DNA of 34,933 bases, from contig DYRX01000005.1 of assembly GCA_020718525.1 (NCBI GenBank), forward strand, positions 1 to 34,933. The letters run 5' to 3'. Source of the stretch: Victivallis vadensis. Its GTDB lineage: Bacteria > Verrucomicrobiota > Lentisphaeria > Victivallales > GWF2-50-93. Numbering within the stretch: position 1 is the stretch's first letter; each line of letters begins with the position of its first letter. The position numbers and the translations under genes are program-made. Of the stretch, positions 6,700 through 15,413 are shown piece after piece. The notes beneath the pieces are model-generated. The model was not told the origin of the DNA, ran no database searches, and saw only the letters and a list, made by a program, of their open reading frames with translations.

Positions 6700-7839
6700 A
6701 TGAGCGGATCAAAATACACTGTTTACGGCGGCTCAGAGATTGACACGCTGATTGAATCGCACATGAACAAGCTCGTTTCCGCCGTCTTGAAGGGCGGATC
6801 GGGAACGCTTTCGGCGATCGTTCTTGGGGGAGGCTACGGCAGAGGAGAGGGCGGAGTCAAAAAGATTGGCGGCAAGGATTTCCTCTTCAACGACTACGAT
6901 CTTTTTCTCATATCGAAGAATTTGAGCAGAAAAGAGAAGGCGAAGCAAAATGCGGCATTCAAGAAGGTCGCGCACAATCTTTCCTCCGAGTTCGGCATAG
7001 AGGTTGACTTCAGCCCCCTTAAAAATGAGTCGGAGCTGAGCTCGCTCGACTATGAAATGGTCTGGCTCGAAGCCAAACTCGGCCACGTCGTCCTTTGGGG
7101 CAATCAGAATGTCTTTGACAGAATTCCCAATTGGGATCTGAAAGATATGCCCCTGGAGGAGGCGGCGAGGCTTCTGATGAACAGGGGAATGGGAATCCTG
7201 CTTTCAAAAGGAAGGCTCGGACACGGGGACGAAGATGCGGAAAGCATGGAGTTTGTCGAGAGAAATGCCTGGAAGGCAATCATGGCGGCAGGCGACACCC
7301 ATCTAATCCTCAACCGCGCCTACGACTCATCATACAGAAAGCGCCTTGAAAACTTCAAGGAGCTTCCATCCGGCAAAGATTGTCTCGCACCCGACTTTGG
7401 CGCCTTCTATGCGAAATCCATCGGCTACAAGCTTCTTCCACCGGAAAATCCACCATCGAAACAGGATGCGTCAAGTCTTCTCGCAAAGGCAACAGAGTTT
7501 CTTCTCGCCTCTCAGATTGCCGTCGCATCGAGAATGGCGGGCAGAAAAATGGAACTCAAAGACCTGGCAGACTGCCCCCCCAACATATGCGCCTCGAAAG
7601 GTTTCAAGGGAATAGCAAAGAACATTGTCCTCAACGCGATGAAGTTCGGACCATTCCAGACGCCGTCCTCATTCCTGAAGCACCCGAGAGGAAGAATTTT
7701 TGCGGCGATTCCGTTTTTCTCCGGAGCAGTAGAATTCGATCCTCTAAAGCTTTCGCGTCTGCTCGGACTTCGCGGAACTGAAACGGACAGGACAGTCCTT
7801 TTCAACGCACTCGTCAAGCTTTGGGAGAGGTTTAGTTGA
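6700..7839 (+). CDS. Pol-beta superfamily nucleotidyltransferase of the exopolysaccharide operon
   Basis: The 379-residue protein has an intact pol-beta-type active site pattern: LGGGYGRGEGG (42-52), then FNDYDLFLIS (63-72) with Asp65 and Asp67, and a third acidic residue in IEVDFS (Asp103). The rest (about 110-379) is mostly helical and not recognised. Such enzymes transfer a nucleotide to a protein, RNA or small molecule; the target here is unknown. The start at 6700 is preferred because upstream in-frame codons back to 6523 lie in repeat-derived sequence. Its ribosome site is weak (AAGG about 12 nt upstream). Its stop overlaps the next ATG by one base (TGATG), tying it to the export genes. 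Confidence 0.75.
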   Translation: MSGSKYTVYGGSEIDTLIESHMNKLVSAVLKGGSGTLSAIVLGGGYGRGEGGVKKIGGKDFLFNDYDLFLISKNLSRKEKAKQNAAFKKVAHNLSSEFGIEVDFSPLKNESELSSLDYEMVWLEAKLGHVVLWGNQNVFDRIPNWDLKDMPLEEAARLLMNRGMGILLSKGRLGHGDEDAESMEFVERNAWKAIMAAGDTHLILNRAYDSSYRKRLENFKELPSGKDCLAPDFGAFYAKSIGYKLLPPENPPSKQDASSLLAKATEFLLASQIAVASRMAGRKMELKDLADCPPNICASKGFKGIAKNIVLNAMKFGPFQTPSSFLKHPRGRIFAAIPFFSGAVEFDPLKLSRLLGLRGTETDRTVLFNALVKLWERFS

Positions 7840-9842
7840 TGGCAGAATCTCAGAAAAACAAAGCCGCGCCAATTACAGAAACGCCATTCGACTTCATAAA
7901 GATTTCGCCGAATGTCCTGCGCGTGACTTTGATGAAAAACATTGTCTGGATCATCCTCGCAGGCATACTTGGTGCGGGAATTGGCGCGGTTGCAAGCAAG
8001 CTGATGATAAAAAACAAATGGACAAGCAGATGCTCCCTGTACAAACTGCCACAGTCCGCCGAACTGCGCAAGGAAATACCTTCCCTCTACGAGCCGCCGG
8101 ATCTGAACACCGTAGTAGAGTCAATAAGGACGAGGGAAAACATACAAAAGGCCATCAAGCGCCTGGGAATGGACATATCGGTTGACGCATTCTACGGAAA
8201 GACCAAGATCCAGAAGCAGAAAAACAACAATCTCTTCACTATCGTGGCAGAGGACGAGGACAGGGAAAAATCCGCCCAGATAGCAAATGTCATGGCTGAA
8301 ATATTCCTTGAATCCTATGCGTCAATGATGCAGGGGTCTGCTAGAAAGCTCGAGGAGCAGTACATCAGCTCCGCCGGAACCATAAGGGCGGAAATGACCG
8401 ACCTCGAGAAGAAAATGCGCAAAATGCTATCTGACAAGGGTATAAACTCGATTGAAACCGAACTCGGAATGAACATACAAAAGGTCAAGGACATCGGAAT
8501 GAAGCTCCTGGAAAGCAGGGCGGCCGCCGAGACAGCCAGGATAAGGCTTCAGGATTTGGACATCGCAATTGCCAAAATGTCCCCTGATGTCCAGATTTCA
8601 TATGTTGTGACTCCGCCTGACGCAGGCCTTCTCAAACAGCTCGAGGCACAGCTCAACGAGCTCACACAGAAATTCACCGACGAAAATCCTAAAGTCAAAA
8701 GACTCCGCTCCGAAATCGAAGAGCTGAAAAAAAGAACCGTCAACCCGGGAAAGCCAAGCCCCGAGCAAGTCACATACGGAAGCAATCAGACCAGACAGAC
8801 TCTCGAAATAGAAAAGCTCAAGGTCGAGTCGGAGCTGAAGTCCTCCATGAAGAACATTGAAAGCTTCGAGCGCGAAGTGAAGGACATCAGAAAAAGCATT
8901 GACGGGATTTCATCCATGAACGAGGAATATTCGGAGCTTTCCAGGAAGCTTGATCTCAACAGGCAGACTTTGAGCAAGGTGGAGACAATGATCGCGGCAT
9001 CCGGACTCTCAGTCAAGCCTAACAGCCTGGACATCAAGATCTTCGAGCCGGCAGTTCCGCCCGCCTACCCAGACAGTTCGAAGCGGAAGCTCATAGTCAT
9101 CGCCGTCGGCGGGCTTTTCATGGGCTTGGTGGGTGCGCTGGCACTCGGCAGGGAAGTTCTGGATCTGACAGTCAAATCCGACTCCGATATGAGCGAAATT
9201 CTGCACGTCAAGAACCTGGGTGCCCTTCCCGACAGAGACGCAGTCAACATCTCGCTTTTCAACGTCTCCTTCCAGGTCGTCTTTGAAAACATGATGAACG
9301 AGCTGAAGAATGTCCAGCGCCCTGTAATTGTCGTCGGATCCGTCTCGAAGGAAGCCGGGAAGTCCCTCCTGATAAACGAGTGCATGAGGATCTTCAGGGC
9401 GAGAAACAAGACTGCCCTGATAATTTCAGACCCGAAAAACGCAGGCGCAGTTGAGAAGAACAGCATGGTCAACCACTTCGTCTATTCGAGACTTCCATTC
9501 GACGATTTCCACCCGACACTGCGGGGAGACGGAAGCCCGGGCGCGTTTTTCGAGCTGGACGAGACGACATTCTCCTACCCTATAGACGAAGAGCGCCTCG
9601 CCGCCTTCATCAAGGAGCAGAAGAGCTATGACATGATCATTTGGGAGCTCTTCGACTTCGACAGGAACAAAAGGCTTTTCTCTACGATAGCGAGACAGTC
9701 AGATCTCTTTGTTCTAGTTACGCGCTTCAGGAAAAGCAAAAAATTGGACTGCATAGCCTGCACAAAATTCTTGAAACTGCAGAACTGCCGGGACATTTCC
9801 GGAATCGTGAATTGCATCCACAGCGATTATTTCAACATTTGA
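7839..9842 (+). CDS. Wzz/Wzc-type polysaccharide co-polymerase with degenerate tyrosine-kinase domain
   Basis: The 667-residue inner-membrane protein has TM1 at about 34-54, a long periplasmic region with coiled coils (about 170-380), and TM2 at 418-438 preceded by the family PAVPPAYPDSS stretch. A cytoplasmic P-loop domain follows. The Walker A region is SVSKEAGKS (501-509), and the A' aspartate is Asp531 in LIISDP. The Walker B strand reads MIIWELF (599-605), with Glu603 where bacterial tyrosine kinases have Asp. The usual C-terminal tyrosine cluster is missing; only one Tyr is in the last 60 residues. It likely controls chain length and export with the Wza-type protein 10 nt downstream, with little or no autophosphorylation. 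A GAGAGG ribosome site precedes the ATG. Confidence 0.9.
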   Translation: MAESQKNKAAPITETPFDFIKISPNVLRVTLMKNIVWIILAGILGAGIGAVASKLMIKNKWTSRCSLYKLPQSAELRKEIPSLYEPPDLNTVVESIRTRENIQKAIKRLGMDISVDAFYGKTKIQKQKNNNLFTIVAEDEDREKSAQIANVMAEIFLESYASMMQGSARKLEEQYISSAGTIRAEMTDLEKKMRKMLSDKGINSIETELGMNIQKVKDIGMKLLESRAAAETARIRLQDLDIAIAKMSPDVQISYVVTPPDAGLLKQLEAQLNELTQKFTDENPKVKRLRSEIEELKKRTVNPGKPSPEQVTYGSNQTRQTLEIEKLKVESELKSSMKNIESFEREVKDIRKSIDGISSMNEEYSELSRKLDLNRQTLSKVETMIAASGLSVKPNSLDIKIFEPAVPPAYPDSSKRKLIVIAVGGLFMGLVGALALGREVLDLTVKSDSDMSEILHVKNLGALPDRDAVNISLFNVSFQVVFENMMNELKNVQRPVIVVGSVSKEAGKSLLINECMRIFRARNKTALIISDPKNAGAVEKNSMVNHFVYSRLPFDDFHPTLRGDGSPGAFFELDETTFSYPIDEERLAAFIKEQKSYDMIIWELFDFDRNKRLFSTIARQSDLFVLVTRFRKSKKLDCIACTKFLKLQNCRDISGIVNCIHSDYFNI

Positions 9843-9852
9843 CGAGGAGACT

Positions 9853-10980
9853 ATGAGCAAATCTGTTAAAAATTCTATTTTTATCTGCACTGTCTTTTTT
9901 TTCATCATTTTCCAGAACGGATGTAACGTTCCGGAGGGAGCAATAGACGCGTCCACTCTGCCTACGGAGGCTGAAGAAATCGCTGGTGGAACGCAAAACA
10001 ATGAGAAAATTAAAAAAGAGCTCGAGGAGCTACAGAAGCTCAAGACCGATGTCTACCGCTTCGCCCCGGGCGACAAATTCGATTTCAGGGTTTACGACAA
10101 CGAGGACATGACCTTCAACGGAGTGATTGTCACGCCGGATGGAAATGTCTCGATTCCCCTTGCCGGAGTTGTCCAGGTCGGCGGGCTTTCAATTGCCGAG
10201 GCACAGGCCGCCGTCGAGGAAAAACTGCGCAAATTTATACGCGACCCGCACGTATCGCTCATCCCGACTGAGATTTCTTCTTCAACATTTACAATCGTTG
10301 GAAAAGTCGGAAATCCAAACCGCTTCGCGATCACGCGGACAACACGGCTGACAGACGCGGTAGCGATGGCGAAAGGCTTTCTCACCGGACAGTACGACGG
10401 AAAAACCATAGAAATAGCAGATCTTGACAACGCCTTCATCGCAAGAAACGGAAAAGTCCTTCCAGTAAACTTCATAGAAGCCATAGAAAGAGGCAACCCT
10501 CTGCACAACATCCCCCTTGCCGACGGCGACTACATCTACATCCCGTCCTCCGTGAACGCGGAAATATTCATACTCGGCGAGGTTGTAGCCCCGACCCACA
10601 TTGGCTACCAGAACGGCATGACCGTCACAAGGGCGCTGACATATGCCAGAGGACTCCTCGAGGCTTCTTCCTCGACCATTCTTGTGATAAGAGGAAATCT
10701 TGCGACACCAAAGGTTTACGCGATTGACATACACGACGTGATGCGCGGGATGCAGAGAGACTTTGTCCTCAAGCCCAACGACATCATTTTTGCGCCCCGC
10801 GGAGCATTCTCCCAATACAACGTCGTAGTGGAAAAGCTCATGCCAACATTTGAACTTCTAAATCTGATTGCCGGACCTTTTGGAAACAACGCAATGACTC
10901 TCGCCCTTCCATCGTCTAGCGGAGACAGCGGAGGCGGTGGCGGCGGAAGCAGTGGTAACAGCAGTGGGAGCGGGAACTGA
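9853..10980 (+). CDS. Wza-type outer-membrane polysaccharide export protein
   Basis: The 375-residue protein begins with a hydrophobic signal segment ending in FQNGC. Cys24 would be the lipidated residue, though the lipobox is unusual, with Gln at -3. A polysaccharide-export domain follows (about 55-150; APGDKFDFRVYDNEDM, then VTPDGNVSIPLAG). SLBB-type domains come next, with FTIVGKVGNPNRF and IFILGEVVAPTHIGY each starting one. The last 20 residues are almost entirely Ser/Gly/Asn, an odd flexible tail. Proteins of this type form the outer-membrane channel for capsule or exopolysaccharide. A GAGGAG ribosome site follows directly after the co-polymerase stop, and the pair should act together as the export conduit. 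Confidence 0.93.
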   Translation: MSKSVKNSIFICTVFFFIIFQNGCNVPEGAIDASTLPTEAEEIAGGTQNNEKIKKELEELQKLKTDVYRFAPGDKFDFRVYDNEDMTFNGVIVTPDGNVSIPLAGVVQVGGLSIAEAQAAVEEKLRKFIRDPHVSLIPTEISSSTFTIVGKVGNPNRFAITRTTRLTDAVAMAKGFLTGQYDGKTIEIADLDNAFIARNGKVLPVNFIEAIERGNPLHNIPLADGDYIYIPSSVNAEIFILGEVVAPTHIGYQNGMTVTRALTYARGLLEASSSTILVIRGNLATPKVYAIDIHDVMRGMQRDFVLKPNDIIFAPRGAFSQYNVVVEKLMPTFELLNLIAGPFGNNAMTLALPSSSGDSGGGGGGSSGNSSGSGN

Positions 10981-10998
10981 CAAGAGGAAAGCGGAGAG

Positions 10999-12390
10999 AT
11001 GGAGCTTAAATACATAGTTTTCGCAGTGTGCCTGCTTGGGATAGTCCCCTTCGCGTACGCTGTGGCTCTGCGCAACAAGATTGCAGAGAACATCGTCCTC
11101 TTCATCGCCATATTCTTCACATGCAGTCTCCTCGGAAAAATCAATTTTGTATCCATGGAGACATACCGGGGGACAGCGAAGGGATTTGAAATAACTCTCG
11201 TTGACATTGCCGCGCTCATTCTTTTTCTCCTGGTCCTCACCAGATCAAAAGAGCGAGCCCTGATTCTTATTCCGCCCTGCTCCATCCTATATCTGATTTA
11301 TTTCATCATCAGCTGGATTTCTGTAGTAAACGCCGAGCAGACAGTATACTCCTATTTTGAGCTCTGGAAGATGGCAAAGATGTATTTCTACTACTGGGTC
11401 ATGTCAAACTATCTGTGCTCGGAAGAAAATATAATGAAAGTCGTCAATATGATTCCGATTATAATAATTTATATCTTTCTGGTTGTGCTCGACCAGAAAT
11501 ACAGGATGCACCTTTTCCAGACAAACGGTCCACTGCCTCACCAGAATTCCCTCGTGATGTATATGATGATATTCGGCACAATCATGTTCGCCCTCCTTCT
11601 GAACGGAGACATTTCAAAATACAAGATCATGTTCCTGCTTCTGATAATGGCGATGGCTGCGGTCTGCATCGTCAGCACGCTTTCCAGAGCTGGTCTCATG
11701 TGCTTTGCGCTTTCCTGCACTATTGTCATGGGATTCTCGATGCTGAACGGACTTGATTCCAGAAAGATAGGTGTCACAATCCTGATAGTACTGGGGGCGC
11801 TTGGCATTCTTGCCAAGAGCATCAATACAATCATCGAAAGGTTCCAGACCGCTCCAGAACAGTCAGCTCAGACGCGTATAGATCTGGCTATCGCCGCCAA
11901 GAAAATGGCTGACGACAAAACATTCGGAATCGGTCTCAACAACTGGGGCATCAAGATAAATCCTCCCTATCCGTACAGCGATCACATAGAAAGAAAGGAC
12001 GATGAATTCAAGGAGGGCATTGTCGAGACGGTATATCTCCTTGTGGCGGCCGAGACTGGCTGGGCAAATCTGGTCGTCTTTCTTTTCTACATCGGAAAAT
12101 TCTATATTCTAAATCTGATAAACTATTTCAGGTTCAAGAAAAAGTCGCTGATGTTCATTTCAGCAGGACTTGCAGGCGGTCTTTTCGGCGTCTACTTCGA
12201 ATCAACTCTCGAATGGGTGCTCAAGCAGATGAACAACTATTATCAGCTCATGCTGGTATATGCAATGATATCTGCCATGACGGAACTTCACAGACGTGGA
12301 AAACTGGAACAGAGCGACGAGCAAGATGCAGAAACGCAGGAAGATGAAATCCCGCCTGCCCAAGCTGCGGAAGCATACAGCGGAGTTTGA
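10999..12390 (+). CDS. O-antigen ligase/Wzy-type polymerase
   Basis: The 463-residue protein is strongly hydrophobic, with about ten predicted membrane segments. It carries a central TLSRAGL stretch and the late pattern RIDLAIAAKKMADDKTFGIGLNNW, which recalls the conserved periplasmic loop of O-antigen ligase/polymerase (Wzy_C/WaaL) proteins. A following ETVYLLVAAETGW segment fits the family. The last 50 residues are acidic and cytoplasmic-looking. Given the neighbouring Wzx-type flippase and PCP/Wza genes, polymerisation of lipid-linked repeat units is more likely than ligation to lipid A, but sequence alone does not separate the two. Confidence 0.85.
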   Translation: MELKYIVFAVCLLGIVPFAYAVALRNKIAENIVLFIAIFFTCSLLGKINFVSMETYRGTAKGFEITLVDIAALILFLLVLTRSKERALILIPPCSILYLIYFIISWISVVNAEQTVYSYFELWKMAKMYFYYWVMSNYLCSEENIMKVVNMIPIIIIYIFLVVLDQKYRMHLFQTNGPLPHQNSLVMYMMIFGTIMFALLLNGDISKYKIMFLLLIMAMAAVCIVSTLSRAGLMCFALSCTIVMGFSMLNGLDSRKIGVTILIVLGALGILAKSINTIIERFQTAPEQSAQTRIDLAIAAKKMADDKTFGIGLNNWGIKINPPYPYSDHIERKDDEFKEGIVETVYLLVAAETGWANLVVFLFYIGKFYILNLINYFRFKKKSLMFISAGLAGGLFGVYFESTLEWVLKQMNNYYQLMLVYAMISAMTELHRRGKLEQSDEQDAETQEDEIPPAQAAEAYSGV

Positions 12391-12392
12391 AC

Positions 12393-12569
12393 ATGAACAG
12401 ACTTGTCGGAAAAATATGCAGGATATCCGCATTTGCGACAGGCATAGGCCTCCTTCTCGCCGCATTCTTTCTGACTCTCTACAAAATCAAATGCGCGATG
12501 GGGCTGGACTTTTTCCCGGAAATCCATCTCCGGAACATCATAGAAGAGATTCTGCCGCATGGAAACTGA
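12393..12569 (+). CDS. Small single-pass membrane protein (58 residues)
   Basis: The ATG at 12393 lies 2 nt after the polymerase stop, with GGAG about 7 nt upstream inside that gene. The 58-residue product has a basic N-terminus (MNRLVGKICR), one hydrophobic segment (about 14-31, ATGIGLLLAAFFLTLY), and a short tail. It matches no family I recognise. Its position between the polymerase and flippase genes suggests an accessory of the Wzy/Wzx machinery. Confidence 0.55.
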   Translation: MNRLVGKICRISAFATGIGLLLAAFFLTLYKIKCAMGLDFFPEIHLRNIIEEILPHGN

Positions 12570-12596
12570 AAATAAATCTTTGAACAGGAACAACTT

Positions 12597-14168
12597 ATGA
12601 GTCTTGCATCAAAAGAGGTTCTTCGGGGTACCATCAGCAACTACATACTGCTACTATCAAGAATCATATGCTCCATCTTCATGGCTAGGATACTTGTCGT
12701 CGGTCTCGGCGAAACCCTCTACGGCTTCTGGGGCTTCCTGTGGGCTGTCTTCGGATATTCCGTGCTTCTGGATTTCGGCTTCGGACAGACGATACAGAAA
12801 TTCACAGCGGAATCTGACGTTAAGAACGACATGAAATCCTTCAACAGCCTGGTCTCAACCGTGATGCTCGTCCTCTGCGCATTTTCCGTCGTCATTGCCG
12901 CGTCTTCCCTCTGCATCGCATATTTTCTGGATCATCTCGTCGCCGCCCAGCCCGGCGAAGGCGCCCTGGACATGAACTATCTGAAGATCTCTTTCGCCGC
13001 GTTCGGAGTCGGTGTCTCAATTGTCTTTCCAACGGGCATCTTTCCTGAAATTCTGGCGGGAATCCGCAGATTCGACATCAAAAATGCCATACTTGTGGTC
13101 AATGTCCTTGCGAATCTCGCAGGATTCTATCTGCTGATAAAATTCGGATATTCCCTGCTTTCCATAGCGCTTTTCACGGCGGGTCTCAATCTTGCGACGA
13201 ACATCGTGATGATCGTGATCATATCAAGGCTTCTTCCGGGCTTCCGGATATCCCCGTTCCTTGCGAATTTCGCGAAACTGAGAGAGATTTCATCCTTCAG
13301 CGCATATTCCTATGTCTGCACGATCTCCGACATGTTCATAACAAGGACAGACAGGCTCATCATCGGATATTTTCTTGGTATGTCCTCTCTCGGAGTATAT
13401 CAGATCGGAACAAGGCTTCCTGAAATGATGGAGAAGCTCACGACGCAGTTTCAGACCACGCTCGGTCCGATAGCCGCTTCACTCTACAAGTCGGGTGATT
13501 TCGAAAAATTGAGATGGGTCCTTCTGAGAAGCACAAAGATCTCCGCCTTCGTCGCCGGATATTTCCTCGTCGTGTTTTATCTTCTCTCACCGCAAATCCT
13601 TAAAATCTGGCTGAAGATCGAAGATCCCGAAGCCGTGAAAGTCACTTCCATATGCATCGCTTCAGTTTTCATCTCTGTGCTCTTCAGAAGCGTTCAGAGC
13701 AGGTTCATGCTGATGGCTGGCGAGCACAAGCATATTGCCCAGATACAGACAGCCTACGCAATACTGACACTTGTCCTGATGATCACGTCGGTGAAGTTTT
13801 TCGGCCTGCTTGGACTGCTCTACGGAGCTCTTGCGGCAAATGTCATCATAAGCGTATTCATAGAATTCCCCCTCGCCGCACGCCTCGGTAAAATGAGCGT
13901 CGGATATTATCTACGAAAAGTATATTTTCCTCTGCTGATTCCCATAGCACTCTGCGCGGGAGCGGTTTTCGCATTTCTTCAGATTCCAGGCCCGTGGAAC
14001 TTGCTGAGACTCGGAATCGCCTCGGTCAGCGCTGGAATTGTCTATCTCGCATCTGGATGGTTTATTTTTTTCAGCAGGGATGAAAAGTTGAAACTGCTTG
14101 ATATGTCGAAGCTTGCACCAGTCGTAAGGAAACTGAAGATCGGCGGATATCTTGGTCTTGGCGTTTGA
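12597..14168 (+). CDS. Wzx-type polysaccharide flippase (MOP superfamily)
   Basis: The 523-residue protein has about 12-14 hydrophobic segments and the general layout of oligosaccharide flippases of the MOP/MATE-like superfamily. Features are an N-terminal SNYILLLSRIICSIFMARIL, the GLGETLYGFWGFL stretch after TM1, and TRTDRLIIGYFLGMSSLGVYQIG at the start of the second half. It should move the undecaprenyl-linked repeat unit from the cytoplasmic to the periplasmic leaflet. An AGGA ribosome site lies about 8 nt before the ATG. It lies in line with the polymerase and GT genes, and no second flippase of this type is in the window. Confidence 0.92.
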   Translation: MSLASKEVLRGTISNYILLLSRIICSIFMARILVVGLGETLYGFWGFLWAVFGYSVLLDFGFGQTIQKFTAESDVKNDMKSFNSLVSTVMLVLCAFSVVIAASSLCIAYFLDHLVAAQPGEGALDMNYLKISFAAFGVGVSIVFPTGIFPEILAGIRRFDIKNAILVVNVLANLAGFYLLIKFGYSLLSIALFTAGLNLATNIVMIVIISRLLPGFRISPFLANFAKLREISSFSAYSYVCTISDMFITRTDRLIIGYFLGMSSLGVYQIGTRLPEMMEKLTTQFQTTLGPIAASLYKSGDFEKLRWVLLRSTKISAFVAGYFLVVFYLLSPQILKIWLKIEDPEAVKVTSICIASVFISVLFRSVQSRFMLMAGEHKHIAQIQTAYAILTLVLMITSVKFFGLLGLLYGALAANVIISVFIEFPLAARLGKMSVGYYLRKVYFPLLIPIALCAGAVFAFLQIPGPWNLLRLGIASVSAGIVYLASGWFIFFSRDEKLKLLDMSKLAPVVRKLKIGGYLGLGV

Positions 14169-14197
14169 AACAACACGTAATTCGGGGAGAATGGAAA

Positions 14198-15403
14198 ATG
14201 AAAGACCGCAAAGGTGGAAGGCTCAAGCTGGCGATAGTCACGAACCGCTTCTATCCGGAGGTCGGCGGCGCGGAGACAAACATATGGTTCCAGGCGAAGG
14301 AGCTGGCAAAAATCCACGATCTGACTGTCTTCTGCCCGAAAAGAATTGACGCCCCCTGGAAAGAAAGCATGGACGGATTCACGCTCATCAGGCTCTACGA
14401 CATTTTGAATCCGCTTTGCAGGACGCCCAATATCGCGACAAAAACACTTTCGCCCTCAATTCTCGCTAAAATCTTCTTTTCCCGCTTCGATGTCGTCATG
14501 TTTTTTCCTGCGCTCAACTACAACAACAAGCTGGCCTATTTGGCGGCTAAGCTTTCCGGCACCCCGATCATCGGCTGTTTCTTCGACTTCATTGACTATG
14601 CTGGACTGATCAAGAAAAACGGATCTGTCCCCGACGACATTCTTGAGAGGACTCATGTCAAAAGCCTCGACGCCAGGATACTTCGCGGACTCGATCATGT
14701 ATATGCGATCGCAGACAAGGAAATCGCGTTTCTTAAAAAATTCAATCCGAATGTCGAATATTCGCCAGTGCCTGTCCTGCTCGACGAATACTTGAAGGAA
14801 ACTCCGTCCTGCCGCGCAAAGTATGGCGTCTCGGAAAGCGACTTCGTATTTCTCTGCCTCGGAAGAGTCTCACAAATCAAGGGGCAGGATCTCGCGGTAA
14901 ACGCCTTCTGCTCCGCGTTCAAAGACAAACCCGACGCGAAACTCGTCGTTGTGGGAAGGCACGACTACGAGCCGTCCTTCACCGACGCGATGAAGAAAGA
15001 ATGCGCCGAAGCCGCTGTCCAGGATCGTGTGAAATTCACCGGAATGCTTGACAGGAGCGAAGTCCTGTCCTGGCTCCGCCATTCGGATGCGCACGTGATT
15101 CCTGTCCGCTTCATGAACTCCGGGGCGGTTGTTGTCGAAACCTGGGCGTCGGGAACCGCGGTCATTCAGAGCGACGTCGTGGATCCGAACCTTGTCGTGG
15201 ACGGCGAAAACGGATTCCTCTTCAAGAAAGGTGATGCAAAAGCTCTCGCGAATAAAATGCTTGAGGCATACTCTAAAAAATCAGAGCTTCCAAAAATGGC
15301 GGAAAAAGGCGCCGCCCTTGTAAAGGAGAAGTATACATACGAATATCTTATTGGCCTCTATCAGAAATCCTTCGACAGGCTACTCGCAGGAAAAACGCAT
15401 TGA
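14198..15403 (+). CDS. GT4-family glycosyltransferase
   Basis: The 401-residue protein is a GT-B-fold glycosyltransferase. The N-terminal domain shows NRFYPEVGGAETNIW (a GT4 hallmark with GGAE). The C-terminal domain has LGRVSQIKGQDLAVNAF, and the nucleotide-binding region has a VVETWASGTAVIQSD pattern with the acidic residue at its usual place. It transfers a sugar from a nucleotide sugar to the lipid-linked oligosaccharide on the cytoplasmic face. The ATG at 14198 is chosen because GGGGAG lies 8 nt upstream; a TTG 33 nt earlier has no such site. Donor and linkage are unknown. Confidence 0.92.
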   Translation: MKDRKGGRLKLAIVTNRFYPEVGGAETNIWFQAKELAKIHDLTVFCPKRIDAPWKESMDGFTLIRLYDILNPLCRTPNIATKTLSPSILAKIFFSRFDVVMFFPALNYNNKLAYLAAKLSGTPIIGCFFDFIDYAGLIKKNGSVPDDILERTHVKSLDARILRGLDHVYAIADKEIAFLKKFNPNVEYSPVPVLLDEYLKETPSCRAKYGVSESDFVFLCLGRVSQIKGQDLAVNAFCSAFKDKPDAKLVVVGRHDYEPSFTDAMKKECAEAAVQDRVKFTGMLDRSEVLSWLRHSDAHVIPVRFMNSGAVVVETWASGTAVIQSDVVDPNLVVDGENGFLFKKGDAKALANKMLEAYSKKSELPKMAEKGAALVKEKYTYEYLIGLYQKSFDRLLAGKTH

Positions 15404-15413
15404 TGGAGAATAA

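Noticed and set aside
6444..6719. Open frame of 91 residues on the minus strand through copy 1 of the repeat
   Set aside because: It reads repeat sequence, lacks a recognisable domain, overlaps the ends of two plus-strand genes, and its repeat-encoded peptide also appears at copy 2 in an equally unsupported frame.
12387..12392. TTG start two codons upstream for the 58-residue membrane protein
   Set aside because: The ATG at 12393 is better spaced from the GGAG at 12382-12385.
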